Below are positions 49,425 through 58,244 of a stretch of DNA of 64,000 nt, piece after piece (position 1 is the first letter of the stretch; every line of letters begins with the position of its first letter). The stretch comes from an uncultured Cellulosilyticum sp. GTDB lineage: Bacteria > Bacillota > Clostridia > Lachnospirales > Cellulosilyticaceae. A program made the position numbers and the translations under genes. The notes under the pieces were generated by a model. It was not told the DNA's origin. It did not search any database and was given only the letters and a program-made list of their open reading frames with translations. The stretch is from the NCBI GenBank assembly GCA_934725855.1, contig CAKVCL010000012.1, positions 24,120 through 88,119 on the forward strand, written 5' to 3'.

Positions 49425-50535
49425 AAGCAACCACATCCTTAATTAGACTTTGACTGCCGTCATCGTTGAAAACATTAATCTTAGCTTTATTAGGCGTTAA
49501 AGTAATGGTATCGCCAACATTGTAAGTTTTTTCTGCATGACCAATATCTTGTGAATACTCAATAGATGGTTGATCTGGCACAAGCATTTCATCATCAAAG
49601 GTTAGTTCATAGTTGATGTATTTTCCTAAGAAAGTTTTGCTCTTAATCTTAGCTTTAATGCCTTGTTCACCTACTGTAAATTCTTCTGGTCTTACGGCAA
49701 TAATAACATTTGCTTTATCTCTTGTGTCTGGTCTTAATGTATCCATCTTCATTTCATAGCCATCCTTAAATCTTACGAAGGTGCCTTCTTTAGTTGTTGT
49801 TAAAACCCCTTTAAATAAGTTAGAGTGACCCATGAAAGTTGCAACGAAAATATTAGCTGGACGTGTATAAATCTTTTCTGGTGCTCCTACTTGTTGAATA
49901 ACACCCAATTTCATTACTGCAATTCTATCAGAAATTGCAAGTGCTTCCTCTTGGTCATGAGTTACATAAACCGTTGTAATACCCACTTCTTTTTGTACAT
50001 CACGAATAGCTGTTCTCATTTCTACTCTTAATTTAGCATCTAGGTTACAAAGTGGTTCATCCATAAGCAGTACACTTGGATGGATAACGATTGCACGAGC
50101 TAGTGCCACACGTTGTTGTTGACCACCTGAAAGTCTTTCTGGCAGTCGATCTTGAAATTCTTCAATCTTTACGACTTTTAAAATCTCGTCTACCTTTTTC
50201 TTCATTTCTGCCTTATCCATTTTTCTAAGCTTTAAACCATACTCTACATTTTGTCTTACTGTCAAATGAGGAAAAATAGCATAGCTCTGGAATACCATTC
50301 CTATATTTCTCTTATGAGCCGGAATATTATTAATGACTGTACTATCAAATTTTATATTGCCACCTTCAATACTATTAAATCCTGCAATCATACGAAGTAA
50401 AGTCGTTTTGCCACATCCTGAAGGACCTAATAAGGTAAAAAACTCTCCATTTTTTATTTGAACAGATAAATCAGGTATAACTGTTGTCTCGCCATATTTT
50501 TTTACTACATTTTCAGCACTAATAGAAACACTCAT
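49417..50535 (-). CDS. FbpC/AfuC-type ABC transporter ATP-binding protein
   Basis: A 372-aa ATPase: Walker A GPSGCGKTTLLRMIAG, Q-loop, signature LSGGQQQRVALARAI, Walker B VLLMDEPLCNLDAKLR, and the His of TVYVTHDQEEALAI. A C-terminal TOBE/OB region (about 285-370) may be regulatory. The ATG at 50535 follows GGAGG with eight bases spacing; the frame extends upstream to 50550, but GGAGG lies inside that extension. Confidence 0.95.
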   Translation of the reverse strand: MSVSISAENVVKKYGETTVIPDLSVQIKNGEFFTLLGPSGCGKTTLLRMIAGFNSIEGGNIKFDSTVINNIPAHKRNIGMVFQSYAIFPHLTVRQNVEYGLKLRKMDKAEMKKKVDEILKVVKIEEFQDRLPERLSGGQQQRVALARAIVIHPSVLLMDEPLCNLDAKLRVEMRTAIRDVQKEVGITTVYVTHDQEEALAISDRIAVMKLGVIQQVGAPEKIYTRPANIFVATFMGHSNLFKGVLTTTKEGTFVRFKDGYEMKMDTLRPDTRDKANVIIAVRPEEFTVGEQGIKAKIKSKTFLGKYINYELTFDDEMLVPDQPSIEYSQDIGHAEKTYNVGDTITLTPNKAKINVFNDDGSQSLIKDVVAYE

Positions 50536-50567
50536 CTCGCTGCCTCCCATCTTCTTTTTAAAAAATC

Positions 50568-50599
50568 AGCCCACATAGGCATGGATGCTAAAGCGGGCT
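50568..50599 (-). terminator. Partial terminator between binding protein and ATPase genes
   Basis: Short stem AGCCCGC / GTGGGCT with a 18-base loop, then GATTTTTT on the minus strand. Such attenuators keep the binding protein in excess over the membrane complex. Confidence 0.65.
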
Positions 50600-50618
50600 A
50601 ATTTTTTTACCTATTAAA

Positions 50619-51668
50619 TTACTCTACGCTTGTGAAAATATCTTTGAATTTATCAAGCCATTCTTGTTTTTTCTCAACGACTAATTCTTCGTCATCTTTA
50701 ATCAAATTGATGTTCTCTAATTTTTCAAGTCCCTCTGGAGCTGGAACATCTTTTCTTACAGAACGTCTATTAAGTTTTTCAATAATAATTGTTTGAGCAT
50801 CTTTACCTGTAATAAAATCGATAAATTTCTTAGCATTTTCCATATTTTTAGCATCTTTGATGATATATACACCATCTGGTTTAGAGATAACGCCCTCTTT
50901 CATGTAAACCAGTTTAACTGGAGCACCATCAGCTACATATTTAGCGCCACCTTCTTCAAAAGTAAGACCAACTGTGTACTCACCATCTGCTACACCTTTG
51001 TATACTGCTGAAGAACCACTTAATAATTTACCATCAAGGTTTTCACAAAGTTTCTCTACATAATCCCAACCATCTTCTGGATTACCATTACCCATTGCAT
51101 AAAGCATGTTGATTAAGTGTTCATAAGAAGATGATGATTTTGAAGGATCACAGTGAGCGATTTTTCCTTTTAATTCTGGATTTAATAAATCTTCATAGCC
51201 TTCTACTTTGATATCACCAATCAAATCTGTATTAACCATGATAACACTTGGAATGTTAGTGAAACGTGTTAATGAACCTTCCACGTTTTTCATATCATCA
51301 TAAACCGCATCTTCGTTAACTGATTGATAATCTTCAAATAAATCTTTGCTAGGTTTCATAGTAGAAATTGAACCACCCCAGAAGATATCTCCTAATGGAT
51401 TACCTTGTTCTGATTCAACTCTCTTTAGAAGTTCACCTGTACCCGCTGCAACCACTTCTACTGAAATACCTGTTTGTGTTTCAAATTCATCAACAAGTGG
51501 ATTAATGAATTCAAGTGGATGTGGACAATAAATAACTAATTCATTTGACCCTGAACCTGCATCTGCTTTTTCACTGGTTGCTGCTGTATTACTAGCACCG
51601 TTGCCACAGCCAGCCATAGAAATTGCCATAATAAGACTTGTTAACAATAAACCAAATTTTTTCTTCAT
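50619..51668 (-). CDS. AfuA/FbpA-type substrate-binding lipoprotein
   Basis: A 349-aa extracytoplasmic lipoprotein. The signal ends in the lipobox SMAGC with lipidated C21, followed by a Ser/Ala/Gly linker. The body is a type II periplasmic-binding fold (LVIYCPHPLEFINPLVDEF; AAGTGELLKRVESEQGNPLGDIFWGG; SGSSAVYKGVADGEYTVGLTFEEGG). The family includes FbpA (ferric iron) and AfuA (hexose phosphates in Actinobacillus). Tyr residues used by FbpA for iron were not located, so iron is not assumed. First gene of its operon; AGGGAATAAAT-ATG start. Confidence 0.93.
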   Translation of the reverse strand: MKKKFGLLLTSLIMAISMAGCGNGASNTAATSEKADAGSGSNELVIYCPHPLEFINPLVDEFETQTGISVEVVAAGTGELLKRVESEQGNPLGDIFWGGSISTMKPSKDLFEDYQSVNEDAVYDDMKNVEGSLTRFTNIPSVIMVNTDLIGDIKVEGYEDLLNPELKGKIAHCDPSKSSSSYEHLINMLYAMGNGNPEDGWDYVEKLCENLDGKLLSGSSAVYKGVADGEYTVGLTFEEGGAKYVADGAPVKLVYMKEGVISKPDGVYIIKDAKNMENAKKFIDFITGKDAQTIIIEKLNRRSVRKDVPAPEGLEKLENINLIKDDEELVVEKKQEWLDKFKDIFTSVE

Positions 51669-51731
51669 ATTTATTCCCTCCCCAAATTAACTCTATTTCA
51701 TTCATGCGTTGGAACTGCTTTGATAATATAA

Positions 51732-51760
51732 ATTATATTTTTTTTAGACTATTTGCTCAA
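51732..51760 (-). promoter_or_regulatory. Probable sigma-A promoter of the AfuA-type importer operon
   Basis: On the minus strand TTGAGC, a 17-bp spacer, then TATAAT. The start would be about 55 bases before the ATG. The -10 is perfect; the -35 matches 4 of 6. Confidence 0.65.
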
Positions 51761-51818
51761 TCCTAAAAAACGGTTAAAATATCCTCAAAACTGAACTTGT
51801 ATTTTAACCAATAAAAAA

Positions 51819-51843
51819 AGACTTTGGCTTTTCACCAAAATCT
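51819..51843 (-). terminator. Terminator of the GH43-deacetylase operon
   Basis: Nine-bp stem AGATTTTGG / CCAAAGTCT with one G-U and a seven-base loop, then TTTTTTT on the minus strand. Confidence 0.85.
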
Positions 51844-51850
51844 CAATTTT

Positions 51851-52489
51851 TTATGCTCCAAAAGATTTGATATCAGATGTATTAGAATAAACAACACCGC
51901 TATGTACAGTAGGCGTAACCCCTTTATTTTTAAACAAATCACTGATGGTTACGCATTCATAACCTTCTTTAAGTAATGTTGGAATAATAATATCTAAGGC
52001 TTCTACTGTTTTATCATTTCCTAGAAAGTCGTGAAGCAGAATAATGCTACCATCTTGGATATTTTCTAATATTAATCTTGCACGTTCCTCAGGGCTTACC
52101 TCTTCCTCCCAATCTCTTGCGCCTACACCACAAATAAATGGTAAATCAATGTTTTGTACCATTGTATCATTGACTGAAATATAAGGTGGTCTAAAGAATT
52201 TAGGATACTCTCCTACAATTTCATAAATCTTTTCGCTAGTATATGCAAGCTCTGCTTTAATTTCCTCTGTGGTAAGCTTTGTCATATCTGCATGGGTTTT
52301 AGAATGATTAGCGATTTCACAGCCCATCGCATAAGCTTTTTTTACAGACTCAGCAGATTGTTCATTAATTTCATTAGCAATCAAAAAGAATGAACCAACC
52401 ACATTGTATTTTTTTAATTTATCTAATACCTCTAACGTAGTCGTTATATTTGGTCCATCATCAAATGTTAATGCAACTTGCTTGCTCAT
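51851..52489 (-). CDS. Polysaccharide deacetylase (CE4, NodB fold), cytoplasmic
   Basis: A 212-aa CE4 deacetylase. Motif 1 is TFDDGP (D10 base, D11 metal), motif 2 is H62-SKT-H66 (metal ligands), motif 3 is RPPY at 100-103, and LLHD closes the active site with H153. This is the metal-dependent fold of acetylxylan esterases, chitin and peptidoglycan deacetylases. No signal peptide is present, so it should act inside the cell on short oligosaccharides. It follows the GH43 gene by 18 bp and shares its terminator, so acetyl-xylooligosaccharides are the likely substrate. That is inference. Confidence 0.9.
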   Translation of the reverse strand: MSKQVALTFDDGPNITTTLEVLDKLKKYNVVGSFFLIANEINEQSAESVKKAYAMGCEIANHSKTHADMTKLTTEEIKAELAYTSEKIYEIVGEYPKFFRPPYISVNDTMVQNIDLPFICGVGARDWEEEVSPEERARLILENIQDGSIILLHDFLGNDKTVEALDIIIPTLLKEGYECVTISDLFKNKGVTPTVHSGVVYSNTSDIKSFGA

Positions 52490-52507
52490 TATTTCATCCC
52501 CTTTAAA

Positions 52508-54031
52508 TTATTCTTTTTCTATGTAATCAAAATTTGTAAATTCGGCTACTGCTTCGCACTTCTTACCATTTCCTAATGCATACATTGCAATATAATTTCC
52601 TGTAAAGGCGCCCCCTACTTCTGTGGTTATATAAACGGTTTCTCCTTTACCCCAAAATGTTCTTTCTCCGTTTGGTAAACGGTAATAAAAGCTATAGAAA
52701 TCTAAATCAGCTTCTATTTCAAGCCTTACGTTATCTCCTTCTAGCAAGAGCTCATTTTCTATCTTATAAAGTGAACCAATCTGTCTTCTGAAAATTAATT
52801 TACGGTGACCCTTTTCCTGTAAAATAGCTGCCTCATAATGATGTTTATGATTCATAAATATGGTAAGGCCTGCTTCTTCTCCATCTTGAACCGTTGCAAA
52901 GCTCAAATCAACACCCGCTATTATATGGTGCTGGCATTGTCTTCTTCCAACCCAAGCATAAGCTTCCATTTCAGATAAAGCATGTTCATTTCCTTTTAAC
53001 TTTAATACGCCTTTACCTGTTTCATAAAACTTTCCGCTTTGAGTGTAAAGCTGATTCCATCTTAAATCTAATGTTGGCTCATCGAAATCATCATGGAATT
53101 TTTCTAATTGATAGCCTTTAGGCGGATTTCCTGGAAGTAAACTCGTTTCTACTTCTTGATCAAGCGAACCATTATTTCCAAAAACAGGCCAATCCCCCTC
53201 CCATGTTACAGGAACCAGCATGGTTTCTCTTCCTAAGTTATGTTTTGGTGGGTATGAGAAGGTTCTTGTTCCTAGGCAAACAGCCCACCAGTTTCCATTT
53301 TGATCTTCTACCAAATCTGCATGACCTACTGACTCGATAGGTCTTAATAAACTTCTATTGGTTAAAACTGGATTGTTCGGGCAAGCCTCATAAGGTCCTT
53401 CAATTTGCTTACTTCTTGCCATTGTAATCATATGAGAACGTTCTGTTCCTCCTTCGGATATCAGCAAGTAATACCAACCATTTTTCTTATAAATATGTGG
53501 TCCTTCTGGATAAGCGCCACCTGTTCCACGCCATACCCCCATTGGCTCTCCGATAATTTTCCCTTCTTTTAAATCAATCGGACAAATATAGATTTCACTA
53601 TCACGCGTCCCCACATAATAATCCTTTCCATTATCATCAAAGAAGAAGGAAGGATCGATTCCTGGTGTACCTAAGAAAATAGGATCAGACCACTGCCCTG
53701 CTGGATCTTTAGTCCATACATAGAAGTTACCGTTATCCTCTTCTTTCTCTGTTACATTTGTTACCACCATATAAAAAATGCCCTCTTTGTAACGAATAGT
53801 TGGTGCATAAATACCAGATGCACTTTGCCTAATAGTTGGGCTTAATAAAAGCTGTTCTTCCCTGCTAATGCAATGACCGATACGCTCCCAATCTACTAAA
53901 TTCTTACTGCGTAATACAGGTACTGCTGGGAAAAATTCAAAAGAACTATTGACAAGATAAAACCACTCTCCTACCCTACAAATACTTGGATCTGGATAAC
54001 ATCCTCTTACTACGGGATTTATGTACTTCAT
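52508..54031 (-). CDS. Glycoside hydrolase family 43 (beta-xylosidase/arabinofuranosidase type)
   Basis: A 507-aa GH43 enzyme. The five-bladed propeller (about 1-300) has catalytic base D14 (PDPSI), the modulating D126 (GIDPSFF) and acid E176 (YPEGPHI). The second domain (about 315-505) is the GH43 C-terminal beta-sandwich (FHDDFDEPTLDLRWNQLY). There is no signal peptide, typical of intracellular xylosidases that finish imported xylooligosaccharides. It leads the operon with the deacetylase. ATG with GGAGGTGTTTT upstream; TATAAT near 54070 could be a -10 without a good -35. Confidence 0.94.
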   Translation of the reverse strand: MKYINPVVRGCYPDPSICRVGEWFYLVNSSFEFFPAVPVLRSKNLVDWERIGHCISREEQLLLSPTIRQSASGIYAPTIRYKEGIFYMVVTNVTEKEEDNGNFYVWTKDPAGQWSDPIFLGTPGIDPSFFFDDNGKDYYVGTRDSEIYICPIDLKEGKIIGEPMGVWRGTGGAYPEGPHIYKKNGWYYLLISEGGTERSHMITMARSKQIEGPYEACPNNPVLTNRSLLRPIESVGHADLVEDQNGNWWAVCLGTRTFSYPPKHNLGRETMLVPVTWEGDWPVFGNNGSLDQEVETSLLPGNPPKGYQLEKFHDDFDEPTLDLRWNQLYTQSGKFYETGKGVLKLKGNEHALSEMEAYAWVGRRQCQHHIIAGVDLSFATVQDGEEAGLTIFMNHKHHYEAAILQEKGHRKLIFRRQIGSLYKIENELLLEGDNVRLEIEADLDFYSFYYRLPNGERTFWGKGETVYITTEVGGAFTGNYIAMYALGNGKKCEAVAEFTNFDYIEKE

Positions 54032-54120
54032 AAAACACCTCCATTATTGATAAAACACCATTATTCTTGGTTTAATTATATCAAGCTGGGTTTTAAAAAA
54101 AATGGACAATCTCATTCTTT

Positions 54121-55077
54121 TTAGACTTTAAAAATTCTATTTTTATAAGGTACATCTCCCCCGAAAGTAATTGCTACTCCTTGAGCTGTCCAATAATTTC
54201 CATCCGTTGTTTTAGAAACTTGCATATGAAGGTGTGGTCTAGGAGTCAAACCTGAATTTCCAACATTTCCAAGCAAGTCCCCTTGATTTATTTTGTCTCC
54301 TATTCTAACTTTCACACTGCCTTTTCTAAAATGCCCCAGCACTACATAGTAATCCCCCTTCTTTATGGTTACATGATTTCCTATACTATAGACCAGTTTT
54401 CTTGGGAAAGACGGATTGTCTTCAATAGTATTTTGCATTGAAACAATCTCCCCACTAATTGGTGCATAAATAGGTTCATTAAAAATTTCATAGTCTTCAT
54501 TTTGTGCCTTGTAAACCAGTTTACTGCTTCTTTGCCATTTCCCTAACTTCACAATATCAACTGCATACATCATAGAAGCATTAGTCTGATTATTTCCATG
54601 CACAGCTGCCTTAAAATGATAATTCATTAAAGAAGACTGCTTTCCATCTCCACCATCTGATATTCTATAATTTCCATTTTCTAACGGAAAAACAAGCTCT
54701 ATTTCATCTTTTTGATGTGTCTTAGCCTTGCAAATTTTAATCATTTCAACTAATGTGCACACTAAAATAATGCTTAAGATACTTTCTAAAATTTTAGGAA
54801 AATAACTAAAGTCAAATTGAAAGTGCTTAGTTAAACATTTCACTAAAACTGCCCCTATAAAGCAGCCTGACACCAAATTTTTTGCTATTCCTGTTGTAAA
54901 TTCCCAATAGCCCGCATACTCTATTTCTTTAATCACTACCCCTACAATAAACATATACAGGAACATTGTCCAATCATTTATAATAGGAAAAGTTAAAATT
55001 CCCACAATTAATACTCCAGGTAAAATGTAATGTACGAGTATAATAAGCATCCAAAGCTGTTTTTTTGAAAAAAACAT
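54121..55077 (-). CDS. Membrane-anchored M23-family protein
   Basis: A 318-aa protein with about four N-terminal membrane helices (about 8-115) and a C-terminal M23/LytM domain (about 155-310). The HxH motif is intact (PHLHMQV, H282 and H284) and GHFRKG supplies a further His249. The first zinc motif HxxxD reads MYAVD: D174 is present but the His is replaced by Met170. The domain may thus be inactive or bind metal differently. It follows PadR by 15 bp, so PadR probably controls it. Cell-wall cutting is the family role, but activity here is unproven. Confidence 0.75.
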   Translation of the reverse strand: MFFSKKQLWMLIILVHYILPGVLIVGILTFPIINDWTMFLYMFIVGVVIKEIEYAGYWEFTTGIAKNLVSGCFIGAVLVKCLTKHFQFDFSYFPKILESILSIILVCTLVEMIKICKAKTHQKDEIELVFPLENGNYRISDGGDGKQSSLMNYHFKAAVHGNNQTNASMMYAVDIVKLGKWQRSSKLVYKAQNEDYEIFNEPIYAPISGEIVSMQNTIEDNPSFPRKLVYSIGNHVTIKKGDYYVVLGHFRKGSVKVRIGDKINQGDLLGNVGNSGLTPRPHLHMQVSKTTDGNYWTAQGVAITFGGDVPYKNRIFKV

Positions 55078-55092
55078 ACTCTATCCTTCCTT

Positions 55093-55641
55093 TCACTCAT
55101 TCTTGAGCCTTTCAATGCATCTATCTGCCCAATCTAACAGCTGTTTATAATACTCCATTGAAAATTCATTCAGTAGTTTCCAATACAAACTTTTTGTTTG
55201 ATCATCTACCTTTCGAATATAGTTTTCCATCTGAGCTTCTCTGAATTTAGCTTTTTGCCATTCCTCTGTTACCACCTCTTTCATATGCTCTAAAATCTTT
55301 AAGTTTTCCTCTATACTATTTTCCCCTGCAAAAAACATCTGCATATAAAAAGGATGTTTAATTCGCATTTCCTCTGAAATATGATCCTCTATAAGCCAAG
55401 ATTTAAGTTCACCTTTTCCTTCTTCAGTTATGGCATAAACTTTACGATTAGGTTTTCCTTTTTGAAACTCCTCCCTCGAAACAAGCCACTTCTGTTTCTC
55501 CATGTAAGTTAGTTCTCTATAAATCTGACTGGTTGTAGCTGTACAAACTGGATAAAGAGATTCTTTAAAAACCTTATCTAATTCATACCCTGTCATCTCT
55601 CCATAATTAATAAGTCCTAATAAACAATACCTTAGTGACAC
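55093..55641 (-). CDS. PadR-family transcriptional regulator
   Basis: A 182-aa PadR regulator. The winged helix (about 1-75) carries LRYCLLGLINYGEMTGYELD and the wing KGKPNRKVYAITEEGKGEL; the C-terminal helices (about 90-180) form the dimer arm. PadR proteins are usually repressors of efflux or stress genes. GTG at 55641 is chosen because AAGGAG sits eight bases upstream and the family N-terminus follows; a GTG at 55659 overlaps that ribosome site. The promoter carries repeats that could be its own operator. Confidence 0.9.
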   Translation of the reverse strand: MSLRYCLLGLINYGEMTGYELDKVFKESLYPVCTATTSQIYRELTYMEKQKWLVSREEFQKGKPNRKVYAITEEGKGELKSWLIEDHISEEMRIKHPFYMQMFFAGENSIEENLKILEHMKEVVTEEWQKAKFREAQMENYIRKVDDQTKSLYWKLLNEFSMEYYKQLLDWADRCIERLKNE

Positions 55642-55653
55642 GAACTCCTCTCC

Positions 55654-55699
55654 TTCCACTTTTAGTATATTCCACTTTTAGAATATGTCAATACTAAAA
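55654..55699 (-). promoter_or_regulatory. Sigma-A promoter with probable PadR operator
   Basis: On the minus strand TTGACA (55691-55686), 16 bp, then TATACT (55669-55664). Two direct repeats of about 16 bp (TATTCTAAAAGTGGAA and TATACTAAAAGTGGAA) fill spacer and -10. An inverted pair TTTTAGTAT (55699-55691) / ATACTAAAA (55668-55660) spans both boxes. The arrangement fits autoregulation. Confidence 0.75.
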
Positions 55700-55737
55700 T
55701 CATAATACTATTAACTAAAGATACGATATACATAAAA

Positions 55738-55792
55738 GACTATGTAATTGTTGTTGAGCCACTTTATGTTACTCAATTTTTCTTACATAGCC
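55738..55792 (-). terminator. Terminator of the flavodoxin-like operon
   Basis: Arms GGCTATGTAA / TTACATAGTC with an inner TTGAG / CTCAA stem, then TTTTATG on the minus strand. It resembles the terminator at 57171. Confidence 0.65.
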
Positions 55793-55841
55793 TTATTATT
55801 TACTTATTTCCCTATTTAATTATTTCTTATAGATTCATTAT

Positions 55842-56582
55842 CTATATTTCTTTATGGAATACATTTTTAAAAAATCCACCCTTAATAATGCTTAACACTA
55901 ACATAAAAATGTCTGCCCCCACTAAAAAGAGTACTGCCGGAATCATAAATCTAGCATATAAATTGTTTTTTCCTGTGATTTGCTTTTTGATGCGATAAGA
56001 TAGAATGCCTTCACATACAAACATGCTAGAACTAAAAAATAGAAACCAACCTATATTTTCTACTAGAGCTAAAAGTAATCCCTGACTTACTGGAGACATA
56101 CCACTTATGAGGTTAATGACTACATTTAAAAGGAGTAATCCTATTTGAATCGGCAGCATAATGGCATAAACAAGTAACACTACCCCACCTCCAATACCAA
56201 CACCTCCACCCCAAGTGAGGCCTGCTCTTTGTGTCCAGCATTCATATTGTTCTAGATTAAGTGCATTTTGGTGTCCTTCGATAAACCCACAATTGGTTAA
56301 GACATAAACAGGAAAATGATAGCCATGTGCTTTGCAATAAGCTTCTGCCTCTTTCATAAAAGGAATCATATGTGAAGGAATGCCATCTACATAAAGTGGC
56401 GCAGCAATCACCAATGCATCGATTCCTTCCATCTCATTTAAAACTTTTGGGATATCATTTTTTGTATGAATACCACACTCAATCGTTTCTGTGCTGCCTA
56501 GCATCAACTTAATGGTTTTTTGTATGTACTTTGATGCAGCTAATTTTTTCTTAGGACTCCCATTAATGAGCATTACTTTCAT
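55842..56582 (-). CDS. Flavodoxin-like domain fused to membrane helices
   Basis: A 246-aa fusion. Residues 1-120 are an NAD(P)H:FMN-reductase-like flavodoxin fold (MLINGSPKKK at the phosphate loop, ALVIAAPLYVDGIPSHM, YVLTNCGFIEGHQNALNLEQY). Then a glycine-rich turn (WGGGVGIGGG) leads into three membrane helices (about 132-160, 166-192 and 208-234). It may place a flavin domain at the membrane for electron transfer; partner and substrate are unknown. Its ATG overlaps the stop of the upstream gene by 4 bp, so the two should be made together. Family members like this are common in gut clostridia. Confidence 0.75.
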   Translation of the reverse strand: MKVMLINGSPKKKLAASKYIQKTIKLMLGSTETIECGIHTKNDIPKVLNEMEGIDALVIAAPLYVDGIPSHMIPFMKEAEAYCKAHGYHFPVYVLTNCGFIEGHQNALNLEQYECWTQRAGLTWGGGVGIGGGVVLLVYAIMLPIQIGLLLLNVVINLISGMSPVSQGLLLALVENIGWFLFFSSSMFVCEGILSYRIKKQITGKNNLYARFMIPAVLFLVGADIFMLVLSIIKGGFFKNVFHKEI

Positions 56583-57085
56583 GAAATCATCTCCTTTAGG
56601 TTCTCTAATTTCCCTACTATATGAAGTTTAGTACTTTTATAAGCCGCATTAATACCGTTGGCAGTAATGAGCTTTTCGGCTAACTTATTTTCTTTTTCTG
56701 TCATATCCCCGTATAGATAAACGACTAAATCGATCTGCTTTTTGGGATAACGTCTTGCATGATGAATCTGTTTATTCCTAAAGGCGAAAAAAGGTAGTGA
56801 AGTGGCAATGCTTCTATCTATTACATTCTTCACACGACTACTATGGCCACCATAACAATTCTCAGAGATAATGATGAGTTCATCGCTTGATACAATTTGA
56901 GTGGCTATATTTTGAAGCTTATCCTTCATCACACACTTTCCTGGTGTTTTAAGCCAACATCCAAAACATCCCTTGCAAGGTGCATATTTTCCATCAGCTG
57001 GAATCACTATAGTATTTTCTAAATCAAGCTCTAGCTTGCTCCACTCAGCTTCTGAAAGGTCGTGAATGATCATTTTCCTTTTCAT
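56579..57085 (-). CDS. Flavodoxin-like NAD(P)H oxidoreductase
   Basis: A 168-aa flavodoxin-fold protein. It carries PCKGCFGCWLKTPGKCVMKDK, the Cys-rich loop of FMN-reductase-like proteins, and a further IIISENCYGGHSSRVKNVIDRS flavin-contact region. The usual phosphate-binding N-terminal loop (GSPR) is weak (MIIHDLSEAEW), so flavin binding may depend on the partner. First gene of the pair; ATG with GGGGAGAGAAA upstream. Confidence 0.8.
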   Translation of the reverse strand: MKRKMIIHDLSEAEWSKLELDLENTIVIPADGKYAPCKGCFGCWLKTPGKCVMKDKLQNIATQIVSSDELIIISENCYGGHSSRVKNVIDRSIATSLPFFAFRNKQIHHARRYPKKQIDLVVYLYGDMTEKENKLAEKLITANGINAAYKSTKLHIVGKLENLKEMIS

Positions 57086-57118
57086 GTTATTTCTCTCCCC
57101 TCTATTCTATGTATTTTT

Positions 57119-57147
57119 AGTATACACTTCGCCTGTGACATTTTCAT
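57119..57147 (-). promoter_or_regulatory. Possible promoter of the flavodoxin-like pair
   Basis: On the minus strand ATGAAA, a 17-bp spacer, then TATACT, about 35 bases before the ATG. The -35 matches 4 of 6. Confidence 0.4.
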
Positions 57148-57170
57148 TGATTTTAAAGTAAAATGCACAA

Positions 57171-57229
57171 AAAGCTATGTAAGTTACACTAGGCTACTTT
57201 TCGTAGTTTAGGTTTTCTCACATAGCTTT
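57171..57229 (-). terminator. Terminator of the LysR gene
   Basis: Outer stem AAAGCTATGT / ACATAGCTTT, inner stem CTAAACTAC / GTAGCCTAG with G-U pairs, then TTGTGC on the minus strand. Confidence 0.7.
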
Positions 57230-57256
57230 CTTTATTGACCTATTCTTATTTTCTGA

Positions 57257-58156
57257 TTATGATTCATGCCTTCTAATATCTTCATTTATCATAAAATTAA
57301 TAAAAGTTTTTGCCGCTGGACTTTTTGGGGTAGACATATTGTAAACAATATTAATACTTCTTTTTTGCATCATTTTCCTAAGAGGAATAATATGTACTTC
57401 TTGGTCTTCTTCATTTATCATCAAATGAGGTATGAAGCCTATTCCCATATTATTTTTTACCATAGGCATAATCATATCGGTTGTAGCCACTTCTATATCT
57501 GGGGTAATATAGAGTTTATGTTTTTCAAGAAAGGCATCATAAAATGCTCTTGTAGCAGTCCCTGAACAAATACTAATATAGGGATAATCTAAAAGCGCAC
57601 TTAGCTCCATCTCTTTATGCCAAAGGTCTTTATAGTAAATGCCACCTATTAATACATCACTAAATTCAATAAGCTTCTTTTCAACCAAAGGTTTATTGAT
57701 TTTTAATGGTGTGGATAAAATAGCAAAGTCAGATACTCCTGATTTAACTGCTTCGGCTGCACTATAAGTCGTAAGGTTTTCAATCTTAAACTTGATATTG
57801 GGATAAATACTTCTAAAGTCATTTAGCGCATTAAATAGGAAGCAATTGAGTGCGGTTTCTGTTGCTGCTAAATACACAACCCCTTGCTCCATTTGAAGCC
57901 CACTCATTAATTCATTTTCCCCTTTTATAAACTGCTCGCAACCTGCGGCAACATATTTATAAAGTTGTTTGCCTTCTGGTGTTAATTTAATGCCTCGGTT
58001 GCTCCTTGTAAATAGCCTGCAGCCTAATTGATATTCTAATGTCTGTATCGTATGACTTACTGAAGACTGACTCGTTCCCAATGCGCCTGCTGCTTTGGTA
58101 AAATTCATATACTTACAGGCATAATAAAATACTTTGTAATATTCATAATTAACCAT
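57257..58156 (-). CDS. LysR-family transcriptional regulator
   Basis: A 299-aa LysR regulator with an N-terminal winged HTH (about 3-62; NFTKAAGALGTSQSSVSHTIQTLEYQLGCRLF) and a substrate-binding domain (about 90-290). It lies between two possible targets: the divergent MATE exporter, whose start is 165 bp away, and the flavodoxin-like pair downstream on the same strand. In the divergent gap GTCATAT (58245-58251) and ATATGAC (58269-58275) form an inverted repeat that could be its operator. Confidence 0.92.
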   Translation of the reverse strand: MVNYEYYKVFYYACKYMNFTKAAGALGTSQSSVSHTIQTLEYQLGCRLFTRSNRGIKLTPEGKQLYKYVAAGCEQFIKGENELMSGLQMEQGVVYLAATETALNCFLFNALNDFRSIYPNIKFKIENLTTYSAAEAVKSGVSDFAILSTPLKINKPLVEKKLIEFSDVLIGGIYYKDLWHKEMELSALLDYPYISICSGTATRAFYDAFLEKHKLYITPDIEVATTDMIMPMVKNNMGIGFIPHLMINEEDQEVHIIPLRKMMQKRSINIVYNMSTPKSPAAKTFINFMINEDIRRHES

Positions 58157-58244
58157 CTATTTACTCCTCTTATCTATTCTAGTGATCCATTTTTCAGTTC
58201 TATTTTTATAGTGTTGTATCTTGGTATGAAAAAATCGTATGGCA

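Noticed and set aside
50619..51668. Firm assignment of the ABC importer to ferric iron
   Set aside because: The FbpA family also imports phosphonates and sugar phosphates, and the iron-binding Tyr residues could not be located.
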